DNA from: Alloboseaceae bacterium BT-24-1
GTDB taxonomy: Bacteria; Pseudomonadota; Alphaproteobacteria; Rhizobiales; Beijerinckiaceae
DNA: 22,692 nucleotides
Assembly: GCA_025846845.1 (NCBI GenBank)
Contig: JAOYTL010000031.1
Location: forward strand, 1 to 22,692
Direction of reading: 5' to 3'
In this document: positions 7,139-14,431 of the stretch, piece by piece
Layout: each line of letters begins with the position of its first letter
Position numbering within the stretch: the stretch's first letter is position 1
Position numbers and translations under genes: made by a program
Notes under the pieces: model-generated
The model's input: only the letters and a program-made list of their open reading frames with translations
Told to the model about the DNA's origin: nothing
The model's database searches: none

Positions 7139-8610
7139 GCGCCGGGCACCTTTCGACCGGTGACGACCTCGGCGCCCTCGATCAGAGAGCCTTGGCCTTC
7201 GAGAATCTCGGTTTGCCGGCCGTCTGTCGCCCCGGCTTTTACGGAAATCGCTGACAGCTCGCCATCAGCTCCCATCACGTACAGGCGTCGCTGGCGCCCT
7301 GGACCCTCCGAGATCGGCTGCTCCTCGGTGGCTGATGGCCCTGGCACCGTACCGTCGAAGAGCGAGGCGAACAGCCCGCCCGCAGCTGGCATTTCCGATG
7401 CAACGGTTGGTTTGAAGCGGAAAGCGGCGTTTGGAGCCAACAGCGCATCTTTTCGATCGTCGGTGACAATTGTGGCGGTCGCCGTCATGCCGGGACGCAG
7501 ACTCCCATCTGCATTGCTGACGCTGAGAACGGCCGCGTACGTCACCACGGAGGTCGCCGCCGCCAATGAGCCTTGCGGCACAGCAGCGGCCAGTCCTTGC
7601 GCGCTGCTCGCTGTCTTCGGGCCAAGATTGATGCGAACGATTTCGGCCGGGAAGATTCTCTCGGGGAACGCATCAACTGTGAAGGTCGCCAATTGCCCTG
7701 GCTTGACCCGGCCAACGTCGGCCTCGTCAATGCTGATCTCGAGCTTCATCGTGGTGAGATTGCCAGCAATGGTGAACAGTACGGGTGTCTGAAATGACGC
7801 CGCGACGGTCTGCCCGGGCTCAGCCTGACGGGTTAGAACGACACCATCAATTGGAGCTCGAACGGCCGCCTTTGCCCTGTCGGTTTGATCCGTCGACAGC
7901 TGCGCGCGCGCGCGCGAAACTTCTGCGACTGCAGATGCGGAGGTTGCCTGAGCGCGGGCGAAGGCCGCTTCGGCAGTCTCCAGCTCCGCCTTGGCTGGCG
8001 CCTTGCCGTTGGACTGTCGCCAGAGCTGCTGCAAGCGCACCAAATTGGCCCGCGTCTCACTAACCGTTGCCTCGGCGGTTTCCACATTCGCCTCGGCAAT
8101 ACGTAGCGCCGCCTGCGCACGCAGCACCGTGTCATCGAGCTTCGAAGGATCGAGTTCGGCGAGCACTTGCCCCTTGGTGACGCGGTCATTGTTGTCGACG
8201 AGGATCCGAGCGATGATGCCCGACAATTCTGTCCCGACCTCGACACGGTTGGTCGGCGCAAGCTTTCCCATCGCTGAGACAGTCACCTTCAGCGGTCCGC
8301 GTCGGATCGACTCAGTGACATATTCGGGCTCTGGCGACGCCATCAACCACTCTACGGCGGCGAGACCAAGCGTGAGAACGACAAGCGCGACAGCGATACC
8401 GACCCAGCGGAGCCGTCGGGGCGATGGCCGATGACCAAGCAGCGACTCGATTGCCAACTCGTCGCCTCTGCGAATGACATCGCCCGGGCCGGTGAGCTTA
8501 TCATGACGCAGCGACTCCAGCGACACCGTCAAGCTTTCGCTGTCTTGGTGTCTCATCTGCTGTAGTCCAGGCGAATCCGCATGTTTGTGCTCAGAAGTTA
8601 ACGCCGACAT
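7135..8610 (-). CDS. MacA/PvdR-like periplasmic membrane-fusion protein (HlyD family)
   Basis: This 491-residue protein is anchored by one transmembrane helix at about 68-90 (WVGIAVALVVLTLGLAAVEWL) after an unusually long, charged cytoplasmic N-terminus. Next comes a first lipoyl half-motif (VEVGTELSGIIARILVDNND), a coiled-coil hairpin of about 90 residues rich in Ala/Glu/Arg (about 150-240), the second lipoyl half (APIDGVVLTRQAEPGQTV) and beta-barrel domains. MacA-type proteins usually have 370-400 residues. The excess lies in the N-terminal extension and in a less conserved insert near 410-440. The ATG at 8610 has a GAGTGA element upstream; a shorter start at the Met about 20 codons inside is possible. 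It leads the three-gene operon and is divergent from the cyclic-peptide exporter gene. Confidence 0.92.
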   Translation of the reverse strand: MSALTSEHKHADSPGLQQMRHQDSESLTVSLESLRHDKLTGPGDVIRRGDELAIESLLGHRPSPRRLRWVGIAVALVVLTLGLAAVEWLMASPEPEYVTESIRRGPLKVTVSAMGKLAPTNRVEVGTELSGIIARILVDNNDRVTKGQVLAELDPSKLDDTVLRAQAALRIAEANVETAEATVSETRANLVRLQQLWRQSNGKAPAKAELETAEAAFARAQATSASAVAEVSRARAQLSTDQTDRAKAAVRAPIDGVVLTRQAEPGQTVAASFQTPVLFTIAGNLTTMKLEISIDEADVGRVKPGQLATFTVDAFPERIFPAEIVRINLGPKTASSAQGLAAAVPQGSLAAATSVVTYAAVLSVSNADGSLRPGMTATATIVTDDRKDALLAPNAAFRFKPTVASEMPAAGGLFASLFDGTVPGPSATEEQPISEGPGRQRRLYVMGADGELSAISVKAGATDGRQTEILEGQGSLIEGAEVVTGRKVPGA

Positions 8611-8935
8611 TTGCTGTCACTCATGAAGCTACGTCTGCACGAGCTGCGACAGGACCGCACCTAGATAAACTCTGTGATTTGCGGCGACTCATTCACAATA
8701 GATCGCGGACAGGCGTTGCACGAAGATTACAATGTCGAGCATTTGATCTCGGCTCTCGCCTGTAATGCAATTGCAATCCAGCGGATCGAGACCGTCATCT
8801 CTTCAACGGCTCGATTGAGCACGCGAGCGTATCTCTAATGAGATGACAATCCGGGCGCGTACTCGATTAGGCCGGCCCCAGCGCTCGCCACGCCGGCCGG
8901 CGTGGCTCCGAACGACAGGCCGGCGGAGTGTTGGT
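8611..8935. promoter_or_regulatory. Divergent promoter region between the MacA-like and PvdE-like genes
   Basis: These 325 bases must carry the promoters for both export units. Visible elements are tgcaattgca (8766-8775, a perfect 10-bp palindrome), atctctaatgagat (5-bp arms around taat, about 8830-8843) and a perfect 20-bp palindrome at 8887-8906. I see no convincing -35/-10 pair, nod box or tts box. A shared regulator acting on both sides is plausible because both genes start from here, but none can be named. Confidence 0.45.
8887..8906. repeat. Perfect 20-bp palindrome upstream of the exporter gene
   Basis: gccacgccggccggcgtggc equals its own reverse complement with no central spacer. It ends 29 bases before the chosen ATG of the PvdE-like gene and about 17 bases before its GGAG ribosome-binding site. 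As DNA it could be a dimeric repressor site. As RNA it would form a strong GC hairpin in the leader. The motif ggccggc also occurs on each side (about 8870 and 8919). Confidence 0.8.
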
Positions 8936-10624
8936 ATGCCCTTGCAGAAAAGCCGCTCTTCCTTGAGCCTCTTCGCTGAAACGCTGCGTCTGCTCCACCC
9001 CTTCTGGCGTTTGATCGCCTTTGCGACGGCGTTGGGCGCGATCGGAGGCCTCGCGACGGCCTGGCTTCTCGCCACCATCAACGACGCGTTGCACACGCAA
9101 TCATCGATGGCGCTGGCGGGGCTTGCCGCCTTCGCCGGCTTGGCATTGCTGAGTGTTGGCGGTCACTTGATCGCTGGCGTGACCAACGGCATCATCGGCC
9201 AGAGGATCGTGGCCAAGCTGCGAAAAGAAATCTCGTCGCGTATTCTCCGCGCGCCGATCAGCGCGATCGAGCAGGCCAAGGCACACCGGCTTCTCACTAT
9301 TTTAAACGGAGATATCAACAAGATAGGAGAGTTCATCCATCATTTCGCAGGCTATGCCACAGCATTCACCGTGGTGCTTGGCTGCCTGCTCTATCTCATC
9401 CATCTCTCGCCGATGATGTTCATGCTCAGCATGCTCATCGTATTGGTTGGAGCAATGCTCAATCATTGGGCGATGCAGGCATGGCTTCATCATTTTGAAC
9501 GATCGCGTGAGCTGGAAGACGACTTGCAGAAGCGCTACCGCGCCATCACCGAGGGCGCCAAGGAGCTGCGCCTGAACCTCGCCCGTCGCGCGCGAGTCGA
9601 ACATGGCCAGATCGCCGGCGCCGCCGATGAGATTGCTGTGCTCAACAGCAAGGCTTTCACGCTGTTCTGGATCGCCGAAACGCTCAGCATCGCGCTTCTG
9701 TTTGTCATCATCGGAGCAATTCTCGCAACCCGATCGGTTCTTGGCATCGACAACGCGGCGATTAGCGGTTTCATCATTGTGATGTTGTTCGCCAAGGGGC
9801 CGGTCGAGGAGCTAGCCGGGGCCCTTCCGGTCTTCAGTCAAGCCCAGGTCTCATTTCGGCGTATCGTAAGGCTATCGTCCGAGTTTTCGCGTTCTGATAT
9901 CACGAGAGATCAAGCTACCAAACCGATGTCTCTCAGTTACTCGATCGCTTTGCGCGACGTAGTCTATTCTTTCCAAAAAATGAGCGATGTGGATAGCTCT
10001 TTTATGTGTGAGGTATCGAATTTAGAAATCCGGCGAGGAGAAATCATCTTTATCACCGGCGCGAACGGTAGCGGTAAAACTACACTTATTAAGCTGATTC
10101 TGGGGCTGTACAAGCCCTTGATGGGCAGCCTCCACGGAGGCCTCTATCTTGATGACGACATCATCGACGATGACCGACGAGATGCATATCGACAGCTCTT
10201 TTCAGCGGTTTTTTCGGATTATTATCTTTTCGAGGATCTTATGGATCTCGACCCGGCGGCTCTGGCCCAGGCGCGCGCATTATTGCGGCGCCTCGACCTA
10301 GCCGACAAAGTGGGTATCGACGATGGCGTATTCTCGACGACCGATCTGTCCACCGGACAACGCAAGCGACTGGGATTGGTGCACGCGCTCCTCGAGAACC
10401 GGCCCGTTATGATGTTTGACGAATGGGCGGCCGAGCAGGACCAAACTTATCGGGAGTTCTTCTACAGGGAGCTGCTTCCGGAACTTAAGCGGTCGGGCAA
10501 GACGCTGATCATCGTCTCGCACGACGAGCGCTATTTTGACATTGCAGATCGGATCGTGCGCGTGGCGGACGGGCGCATTCAAGCAATCGAGCCGAGAGTG
10601 GCGAGTCACGCTGCGACCGGGTAA
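8936..10624 (+). CDS. PvdE/SyrD/YojI-type cyclic-peptide export ABC transporter (fused permease-ATPase)
   Basis: This 562-residue half-transporter has six membrane helices in residues about 20-320 (for example LIAFATALGAIGGLATAWLL, LIVLVGAML, LSIALLFVIIGAIL). A nucleotide-binding domain follows, with Walker A GANGSGKT (375-382), signature LSTGQRKRLGL and the fused Walker B FDEWAAEQD. That FDEWA(A/S)-x-QD variant is diagnostic of the group that exports pyoverdine precursor (PvdE), syringomycin-type lipopeptides (SyrD) and microcin J25 (YojI). These act as homodimers in the inner membrane. I chose the ATG at 8936 for its GGAG site and because family proteins begin just before the first helix. 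An upstream in-frame ATG at 8843 would add 31 Arg-rich residues. The linker and early NBD (about 9890-10080) are visibly more AT-rich than the rest. It is divergent from the MacAB-like operon, suggesting two-step export. Confidence 0.92.
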   Translation: MPLQKSRSSLSLFAETLRLLHPFWRLIAFATALGAIGGLATAWLLATINDALHTQSSMALAGLAAFAGLALLSVGGHLIAGVTNGIIGQRIVAKLRKEISSRILRAPISAIEQAKAHRLLTILNGDINKIGEFIHHFAGYATAFTVVLGCLLYLIHLSPMMFMLSMLIVLVGAMLNHWAMQAWLHHFERSRELEDDLQKRYRAITEGAKELRLNLARRARVEHGQIAGAADEIAVLNSKAFTLFWIAETLSIALLFVIIGAILATRSVLGIDNAAISGFIIVMLFAKGPVEELAGALPVFSQAQVSFRRIVRLSSEFSRSDITRDQATKPMSLSYSIALRDVVYSFQKMSDVDSSFMCEVSNLEIRRGEIIFITGANGSGKTTLIKLILGLYKPLMGSLHGGLYLDDDIIDDDRRDAYRQLFSAVFSDYYLFEDLMDLDPAALAQARALLRRLDLADKVGIDDGVFSTTDLSTGQRKRLGLVHALLENRPVMMFDEWAAEQDQTYREFFYRELLPELKRSGKTLIIVSHDERYFDIADRIVRVADGRIQAIEPRVASHAATG

Positions 10625-10652
10625 AGGGCGCGGTTTGCGGCGCCGCCTCATA

Positions 10653-11057
10653 TCAGGAAATTGAAGGCGCCAACCTCACTTGTGCCGTGATCGATATGCC
10701 GTCACCGGCTGAGACGGTGAGGAGCAGTTCTGCGATCGAGCCATCGCTGTGACGAGCCAAGGCGCGAGCCGACAGGGTCAAGACCGCCCCAACATGGACC
10801 GGCGCGAGGAAGCGGCAAGCCAAGCTGGCAATGCGTTGTTTGCCGCGCACAGCATCGACGAGGCGCTCGCAATGGACCATGAGCAGCATGCCAGGCAATG
10901 GACGTCGAGAAAACCCAGCCGCCGCGGCGATGTCGTCGTCTTGGTGAACCGGATTGTCGTCGCCCGAAGCTTGCAGATAGGCCTGAACATTCGCATCGGA
11001 CAACGGCCCAAGGCTTTCTGTTGCAATGATCTGGGATAGGGACGTTTCGTCAGGCAC
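10653..11057 (-). CDS. MaoC-type (R)-specific hydratase/dehydratase, catalytic subunit
   Basis: This 134-residue single hot-dog protein has the hydratase-2 active-site motif ASGDDNPVHQDDDIAAAAGF at about 30-49, with the expected Asp (33) and His (38), followed by the long central helix PGMLLMVHCERLV. The length equals one hot-dog domain. It probably dehydrates a 3-hydroxyacyl thioester, or hydrates the enoyl form, on the ACP encoded in the same operon. It is last of four genes, three bases after the upstream stop, and ends 28 bases from the convergent exporter gene. The neighbouring hot-dog gene lacks the catalytic residues, so the two may form a HadA/HadB-like heterodimer (inference). Confidence 0.85.
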   Translation of the reverse strand: MPDETSLSQIIATESLGPLSDANVQAYLQASGDDNPVHQDDDIAAAAGFSRRPLPGMLLMVHCERLVDAVRGKQRIASLACRFLAPVHVGAVLTLSARALARHSDGSIAELLLTVSAGDGISITAQVRLAPSIS

Positions 11058-11060
11058 GGC

Positions 11061-11459
11061 TCACCCAGCCAGTCTGATCAACAGAAAGGTTGCCACGATC
11101 GTGGCTTGCCGCAGACCCGTGCGCGGGTCTATGGCGTCGGCGCGAATGCGCAGCGACCAGCGATTGCTTGCTGCATCGCCGACATGGATGCGAAGCTCAA
11201 GGCGGTATGTGCGCTCGACATAGAGGTCGCTGACATAGATGAAGTCTTGCCCGATGTGGACCGGGATGGCGGGAACGGGAAGCCGCCTGCGCACGAATCG
11301 TTGCACGCGCGGGTCCGCGAGCCACAAGATCGGAAACGTCTTCGGGAGGGCGGCGTCCTCCAGCATTGCACCCGGGTCGCCGATGGCTCGGCGAAACCGC
11401 ATGACCTGGTCGTGGGTTGCGACCACGTTGAAGCGCGCTCGGACGACCTCGGCGCCCAC
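11061..11459 (-). CDS. FAS1-type/MaoC-N-like hot-dog protein, non-catalytic dehydratase partner
   Basis: This 132-residue protein begins with the substrate-pocket half of a MaoC-like dehydratase. The segment FRRAIGDPGAMLEDAALPKTF corresponds to the helix and entry region of N-terminal dehydratase domains, followed by PVHIGQDFIY and a beta sheet ending in ATIVATFLLIRLAG. The G-D-x-N-P-x-H catalytic motif is absent. In mycobacterial HadAB and fungal multifunctional enzymes, one hot-dog subunit without catalytic residues supports a catalytic one; the arrangement here fits that pattern. It starts four bases after the ketosynthase stop. The family call is firm for the fold and less so for the function. 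Confidence 0.72.
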   Translation of the reverse strand: MGAEVVRARFNVVATHDQVMRFRRAIGDPGAMLEDAALPKTFPILWLADPRVQRFVRRRLPVPAIPVHIGQDFIYVSDLYVERTYRLELRIHVGDAASNRWSLRIRADAIDPRTGLRQATIVATFLLIRLAG

Positions 11460-11462
11460 GTC

Positions 11463-12674
11463 TCAGCTCCAGTCCGGGTGCGCGACAATGAGCGAGGCGT
11501 TGATGCCACCGAAGGCGAAGCTGTTCGACATTGCGATTGGCAATTCGACAGTCTGTCGTTCGGCACTGACGCGAAGCCGGCAATCGGGATCCGCAGTGGT
11601 AAAATTGAGAGTTGGCGGGGCGACGCTCGCCTGCAGTGCGACGATGGCGGCGACAAGCTCGATGGCGCCGGCGGCACCCAGCGCGTGACCATGGATCGGC
11701 TTCGTGGCGGAGACTGGCAGAGCACCCAGATGATCGCCAAAGACCATGGTCAAGGCGGCTGCCTCAGCGGTATCATTTAGGCGCGTGCCAGTGCCATGCG
11801 CGTTAACATGTCCGATGAATCGCCTGTCTAGCGCCGCATCCTGTAGAGCAAGCTCAATGGCAAGAGCTGCACCAACAGGATCGGGACGTACGAGATCCTT
11901 CGCGTCTGAGGACGTGCCATAACCCAGTAGGTTCGCCACGATCGGGGCTCGCCTTGCGCGCGCGGCTTTCCTGTCCTCCAGCACGAAAATCGCGGCCCCT
12001 TCTCCCAGAACCATGCCATCGCGGTTGCACGAGAATGGCCGGCATTTCGTATCGGTGAGGACACGCATAGCCTCCCAACTCCGAAAGCCGGCAGGAGTTA
12101 GCGAGGCCTCGCTACCACCGACGATCACGCGGTCGGCTTGGCCCGTGCGGATCATGCCCATGCCGACGCCGATCGCCTGTGCGGCGGACGCGCAAGCGCT
12201 CGACACGGCGAAAACAGTTCCTCGGCAACCCCATCGCGCGCTGATCTGCGCAGCAGCCGCGCTCGGCATCAGCCGGGCGATCGTGAGAGGATCTAAGCGG
12301 CGCTGGTCGACGTAGAGGGCATGATGGCCGTCATCAATGGTTGTCGCGCCCCCCACGCCGGTACCAATCACAACCGCCGTCCGCGTCGAGGCAATCAAAT
12401 CAGGCTCTAGTCCGCAGGCGCCTAGCGCCTGCGCGGCCGCGAGCAATGCTAGCACGCTGAAGCGGTCACAGCTCGCAAGATCGCGCGCGGAAAAGCGATC
12501 CGTGCCGTTCAAATGCTTGATACATGCAGCTTGCCTGCGCCGATTGTTCGCCAGCCTTGGCAACACGAAGTCGCCGACTGCTGAACGTCCGGACAGAAGG
12601 GATTCTGTGAATGTATCGAGATCAAGACCGGCTGCGGAGACGACGCCCATGCCGGTGATGGCGACTGCGGTCAT
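11463..12674 (-). CDS. Beta-ketoacyl-ACP synthase, FabF/NodE-like
   Basis: This 403-residue condensing enzyme of normal family length has the complete Cys-His-His triad: Cys161 in VSSACASAAQ, His293 in NAHGTGTRLND and His328 in KPIHGHALGAAG. GFRSWEAMRVL, CRPFS and GMVLGEGA are conserved in FabF and the rhizobial NodE. The ending FAFGGINASLIV is also typical. It extends an ACP-bound acyl chain by two carbons with malonyl-ACP. Blocks such as RFSVLAL and the PTLNFTTADPDCRL segment look closer to NodE-type specialised synthases than to housekeeping FabF, but only a tree would settle that. It overlaps the ACP gene by four bases (ATGA). No ketoreductase or malonyl transferase is present nearby, so the housekeeping enzymes presumably complete the cycle. 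Confidence 0.93.
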   Translation of the reverse strand: MTAVAITGMGVVSAAGLDLDTFTESLLSGRSAVGDFVLPRLANNRRRQAACIKHLNGTDRFSARDLASCDRFSVLALLAAAQALGACGLEPDLIASTRTAVVIGTGVGGATTIDDGHHALYVDQRRLDPLTIARLMPSAAAAQISARWGCRGTVFAVSSACASAAQAIGVGMGMIRTGQADRVIVGGSEASLTPAGFRSWEAMRVLTDTKCRPFSCNRDGMVLGEGAAIFVLEDRKAARARRAPIVANLLGYGTSSDAKDLVRPDPVGAALAIELALQDAALDRRFIGHVNAHGTGTRLNDTAEAAALTMVFGDHLGALPVSATKPIHGHALGAAGAIELVAAIVALQASVAPPTLNFTTADPDCRLRVSAERQTVELPIAMSNSFAFGGINASLIVAHPDWS

Positions 12675-13003
12675 GCCTTCAGCTCGTCATGGCCCTGCGC
12701 GATGGCTGCTCCGAGGATGCCTACCAGTTGGGCGAGATTGTCCGCGTCCCCAAGGCGCAGCTCACTTGGAATCGTCGCGTTGAAGGCATCTTCAAGGCCG
12801 TTGACGATCATGACCACTTCGATGGAATCGACGCCGAGCGTCTCCAGCGTCGCGTCAGGCCGGATCGCCGCACGGTCAATCATGCTCTCAATTGCGATGA
12901 TGTCGAGAATCCGCGGCACAAGCGTCGGATCGGCGAACTCGGGCCAGCCGACCTGAAGACCGGTCTCATGAGAGGAGATGGTTACCACTTCTAAAATTCT
13001 CAC
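12671..13003 (-). CDS. Acyl carrier protein (NodF-like, specialised)
   Basis: This 110-residue protein has the carrier motif LETLGVDSIEVVMIVNGLEDAF, where Ser60 should receive phosphopantetheine, and helices on both sides as in ACPs. The motif is G-V-D-S-I rather than the usual A-D-S-L of primary ACP. Acidic residues around the site fit docking to a ketosynthase. An extra stretch of about 25 residues precedes the fold. The start is a GTG at 13003 with GGAAGG about 11 bases upstream; a second GTG a few codons inside is possible. It leads the four-gene operon, and its stop overlaps the ketosynthase start. A synthase with its private ACP recalls the rhizobial NodF/NodE pair. Confidence 0.85.
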   Translation of the reverse strand: MRILEVVTISSHETGLQVGWPEFADPTLVPRILDIIAIESMIDRAAIRPDATLETLGVDSIEVVMIVNGLEDAFNATIPSELRLGDADNLAQLVGILGAAIAQGHDELKA

Positions 13004-13494
13004 GTTACAAGATGCCTTCCGAATTAAGCAGCTCTGCGCATTGCCCCAACATTACAATAGCTGAACTGGTTGGCCGCTGACGCGCCAGAGCTGCCACGCA
13101 GCGACACACCCGCGATCTCAGCAATATTGCGACGGTCCTTGTCGGGCCGCGCATGTGCGGAATGGATTGAGCTTGGTCTGGCCTCGGCGATTTTAATTTA
13201 AAATGTAACCCGCCCAGGGCTGAGGGCGCCAATGCACGGCTGCGGTCGGCATTTTGGAGCGCTCTGCTCCCGCTGACCGCCGGACCTACACGCAGCCCAG
13301 CTTCGCCGGCTGTATGACGACGATCTCCAGTTGGCTCGATCACTGTAATGTAGCCGCAACGCTTGCTGCTCACTGGTCCAGATCGCGTCTGCTCAGGAAT
13401 GGCTAAAGTGATACTTGCGGAAATCTCGTGGCGCACGAGCCGGGTATACGGTGGTTTCAGGTCGCCAGCCTGTTGGAACTGGCGAGCGTATCCG
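13004..13494. other. Intergenic region upstream of the ACP operon and the secreted-protein gene
   Basis: This nearly 500-bp stretch carries the promoter of the minus-strand ACP operon and of the plus-strand small gene. Minus-strand frame 13005-13595 is open for 196 codons but reads as random, Arg/Pro-rich sequence. The notable element is a 15-bp AT palindrome at 13190-13204. I see no nod box, tts box or clear sigma-70 pair. Confidence 0.4.
13190..13204. repeat. AT-only 15-bp palindrome in the ACP operon upstream region
   Basis: attttaatttaaaat has perfect 7-bp arms around a central T, and stands out in a GC-rich stretch. It lies 187 bases upstream of the ACP start codon. It could be a regulator site or an A/T-rich upstream promoter element. 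Confidence 0.6.
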
Positions 13495-13857
13495 TTGAAG
13501 CCCACCCGGCTTTTCTTCGGCGCAGCTCTGTGCAGCTGTGCGTTCGGCGCAAGCGTCGCTGCCAAACCCGTCGAGGCGCCCGGCTGGTGGGACATATTGT
13601 GGTCAGGGCTTACCAGGATCTACGACAATCCGCCGGCGATGGTGATTGCAGTTCCGCTCTCGTCAGGGCGATGTGCGATGGATATCGGGAACTGCAACGC
13701 CGTGGCCGAGGCAGCTTGTCAAGCAGAGAAATACCGGTCCGGGCGACCGCTTGAAACCATCACGTACAAGGCATGCACCGGGATTCCGGCCTATCTTTCC
13801 GGTGCGGACCGATGCAAGCTCAAGCACCGGGTCCACATCGCCCTCTGCTGGCAGTAA
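13495..13857 (+). CDS. Small secreted cysteine-rich protein, unknown function
   Basis: The frame gives a textbook signal peptide if started at the TTG at 13495: short basic start (KPTR), hydrophobic core LFFGAALCSCAFG and cleavage after SVAA. The mature part is about 97 residues. Six Cys sit in its C-terminal 70 residues (GRCAMDIGNC, AEAACQAEKYRSGR, YKACTG, DRCKLK, ALCWQ), which could form three disulfides in the periplasm. The pattern C-(x)n-C-x-A-E-A-C-x-A-x-K-Y/F-x-S-G resembles uncharacterised exported proteins of Bradyrhizobium and relatives. In-frame ATGs at 13363 and 13399 would put the signal deep inside the protein, so I prefer the TTG, although its ribosome-binding site (ggcgag) is weak. 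Its end overlaps the convergent gene by 38 bases. Confidence 0.6.
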   Translation: MKPTRLFFGAALCSCAFGASVAAKPVEAPGWWDILWSGLTRIYDNPPAMVIAVPLSSGRCAMDIGNCNAVAEAACQAEKYRSGRPLETITYKACTGIPAYLSGADRCKLKHRVHIALCWQ

Positions 13858-14431
13858 CGATCGTGTTGCCTGAACTAAGAAATGGCCGGCTATGAGCTTG
13901 TTCCGCAGAAGCGGTGCAATTCTGCCGACAAAGCATGCAGGCCCGCTTAGGCTCGGTTACAATTCTCGACGGGCTTGGCCGTCTCACCGCTACCATCGGG
14001 ATAATGCGCTGAGCGACATCGCCTCGCTTGCTCAGGCGAGTTAACAACAGCTGTCGCGCGCTCTCTCTCTCTCTCGCTTCCAAACCCCGTAAAGCCCCAA
14101 CGCAGACGGAGTGGGCTATCACGCGCTCCAACTCGTCAATCGCCTCGACTGCGGCCCGCCGAGCGATTGCGATCAGAGCGGGCTCCCCAAGGCCTGGCAG
14201 GTCACGGTGTTTGATTTCAGAAACGAGCTCGTCGACCCGCGCTCTAACAAAGCTTGCGACCGTCACGATCTCGCTGGTGCGCGGTACCCTTTCGAGAAGC
14301 GCCTCGAGCACCTCAATCGCGCTATCTCGGCTTACGCTAAGCCGTACGATCCGCATGCTGCAAACATCGTATCGAAGATCGGCGACCAACGATGCAGGCG
14401 CCGCCTGGCGTGGTAACACGGAGCCTGTCAT
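13820..14431 (-). CDS. Hypothetical protein coupled to the DUF6894 gene
   Basis: This 203-residue frame starts at an ATG overlapping the DUF6894 stop (ATGA), which argues for real translation. Residues about 26-125 are helical and charged (RDSAIEVLEALLERVP, ARRAAVEAIDELERVIAHS), with no membrane segment. After a GA-dinucleotide run (encoded as ARERES) the sequence becomes Arg/Ser/Cys-rich and less protein-like, and it overlaps the convergent secreted-protein gene by 38 bases. The true protein may be shorter, or a slip in the GA run may have changed its end. I recognise no family. Confidence 0.45.
   Translation of the reverse strand: MTGSVLPRQAAPASLVADLRYDVCSMRIVRLSVSRDSAIEVLEALLERVPRTSEIVTVASFVRARVDELVSEIKHRDLPGLGEPALIAIARRAAVEAIDELERVIAHSVCVGALRGLEARERESARQLLLTRLSKRGDVAQRIIPMVAVRRPSPSRIVTEPKRACMLCRQNCTASAEQAHSRPFLSSGNTIVTASRGRCGPGA
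14061..14075. repeat. CT dinucleotide tract (seven and a half units) inside a gene
   Basis: The run ctctctctctctctc is GA-repeat on the coding strand of the minus-strand hypothetical gene at 13820-14431. Dinucleotide runs of this length can slip during replication and shift the frame. The protein quality falls off just after it. Confidence 0.7.

Noticed and set aside
7901..7914. GC dinucleotide run in the membrane-fusion protein gene
   Set aside because: It encodes a normal RAR-type stretch of the coiled coil with an intact frame before and after. Codon bias explains it.
8843..8935. Upstream ATG adding 31 residues to the PvdE-like exporter
   Set aside because: The added part is Arg/Pro-rich, contains the palindrome and lacks family similarity. 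The ATG at 8936 has a better GGAG site. It is kept as an alternative only.
10625..10652. Possible bidirectional terminator containing gcggcgccgc between two convergent stops
   Set aside because: The palindrome is GC-rich but has no T-tract on either side, and loop geometry is poor. There is not enough to call a terminator.
11106..11780. Open frame of 224 codons on the plus strand
   Set aside because: It is antisense to the hot-dog and ketosynthase genes, which carry the catalytic motifs. It arises from GC-rich codon bias.
13005..13595. Open frame of 196 codons on the minus strand upstream of the ACP gene
   Set aside because: The composition looks random (Arg/Pro/Ser-rich), there is no domain or ribosome-binding site, and it overlaps the secreted-protein gene.
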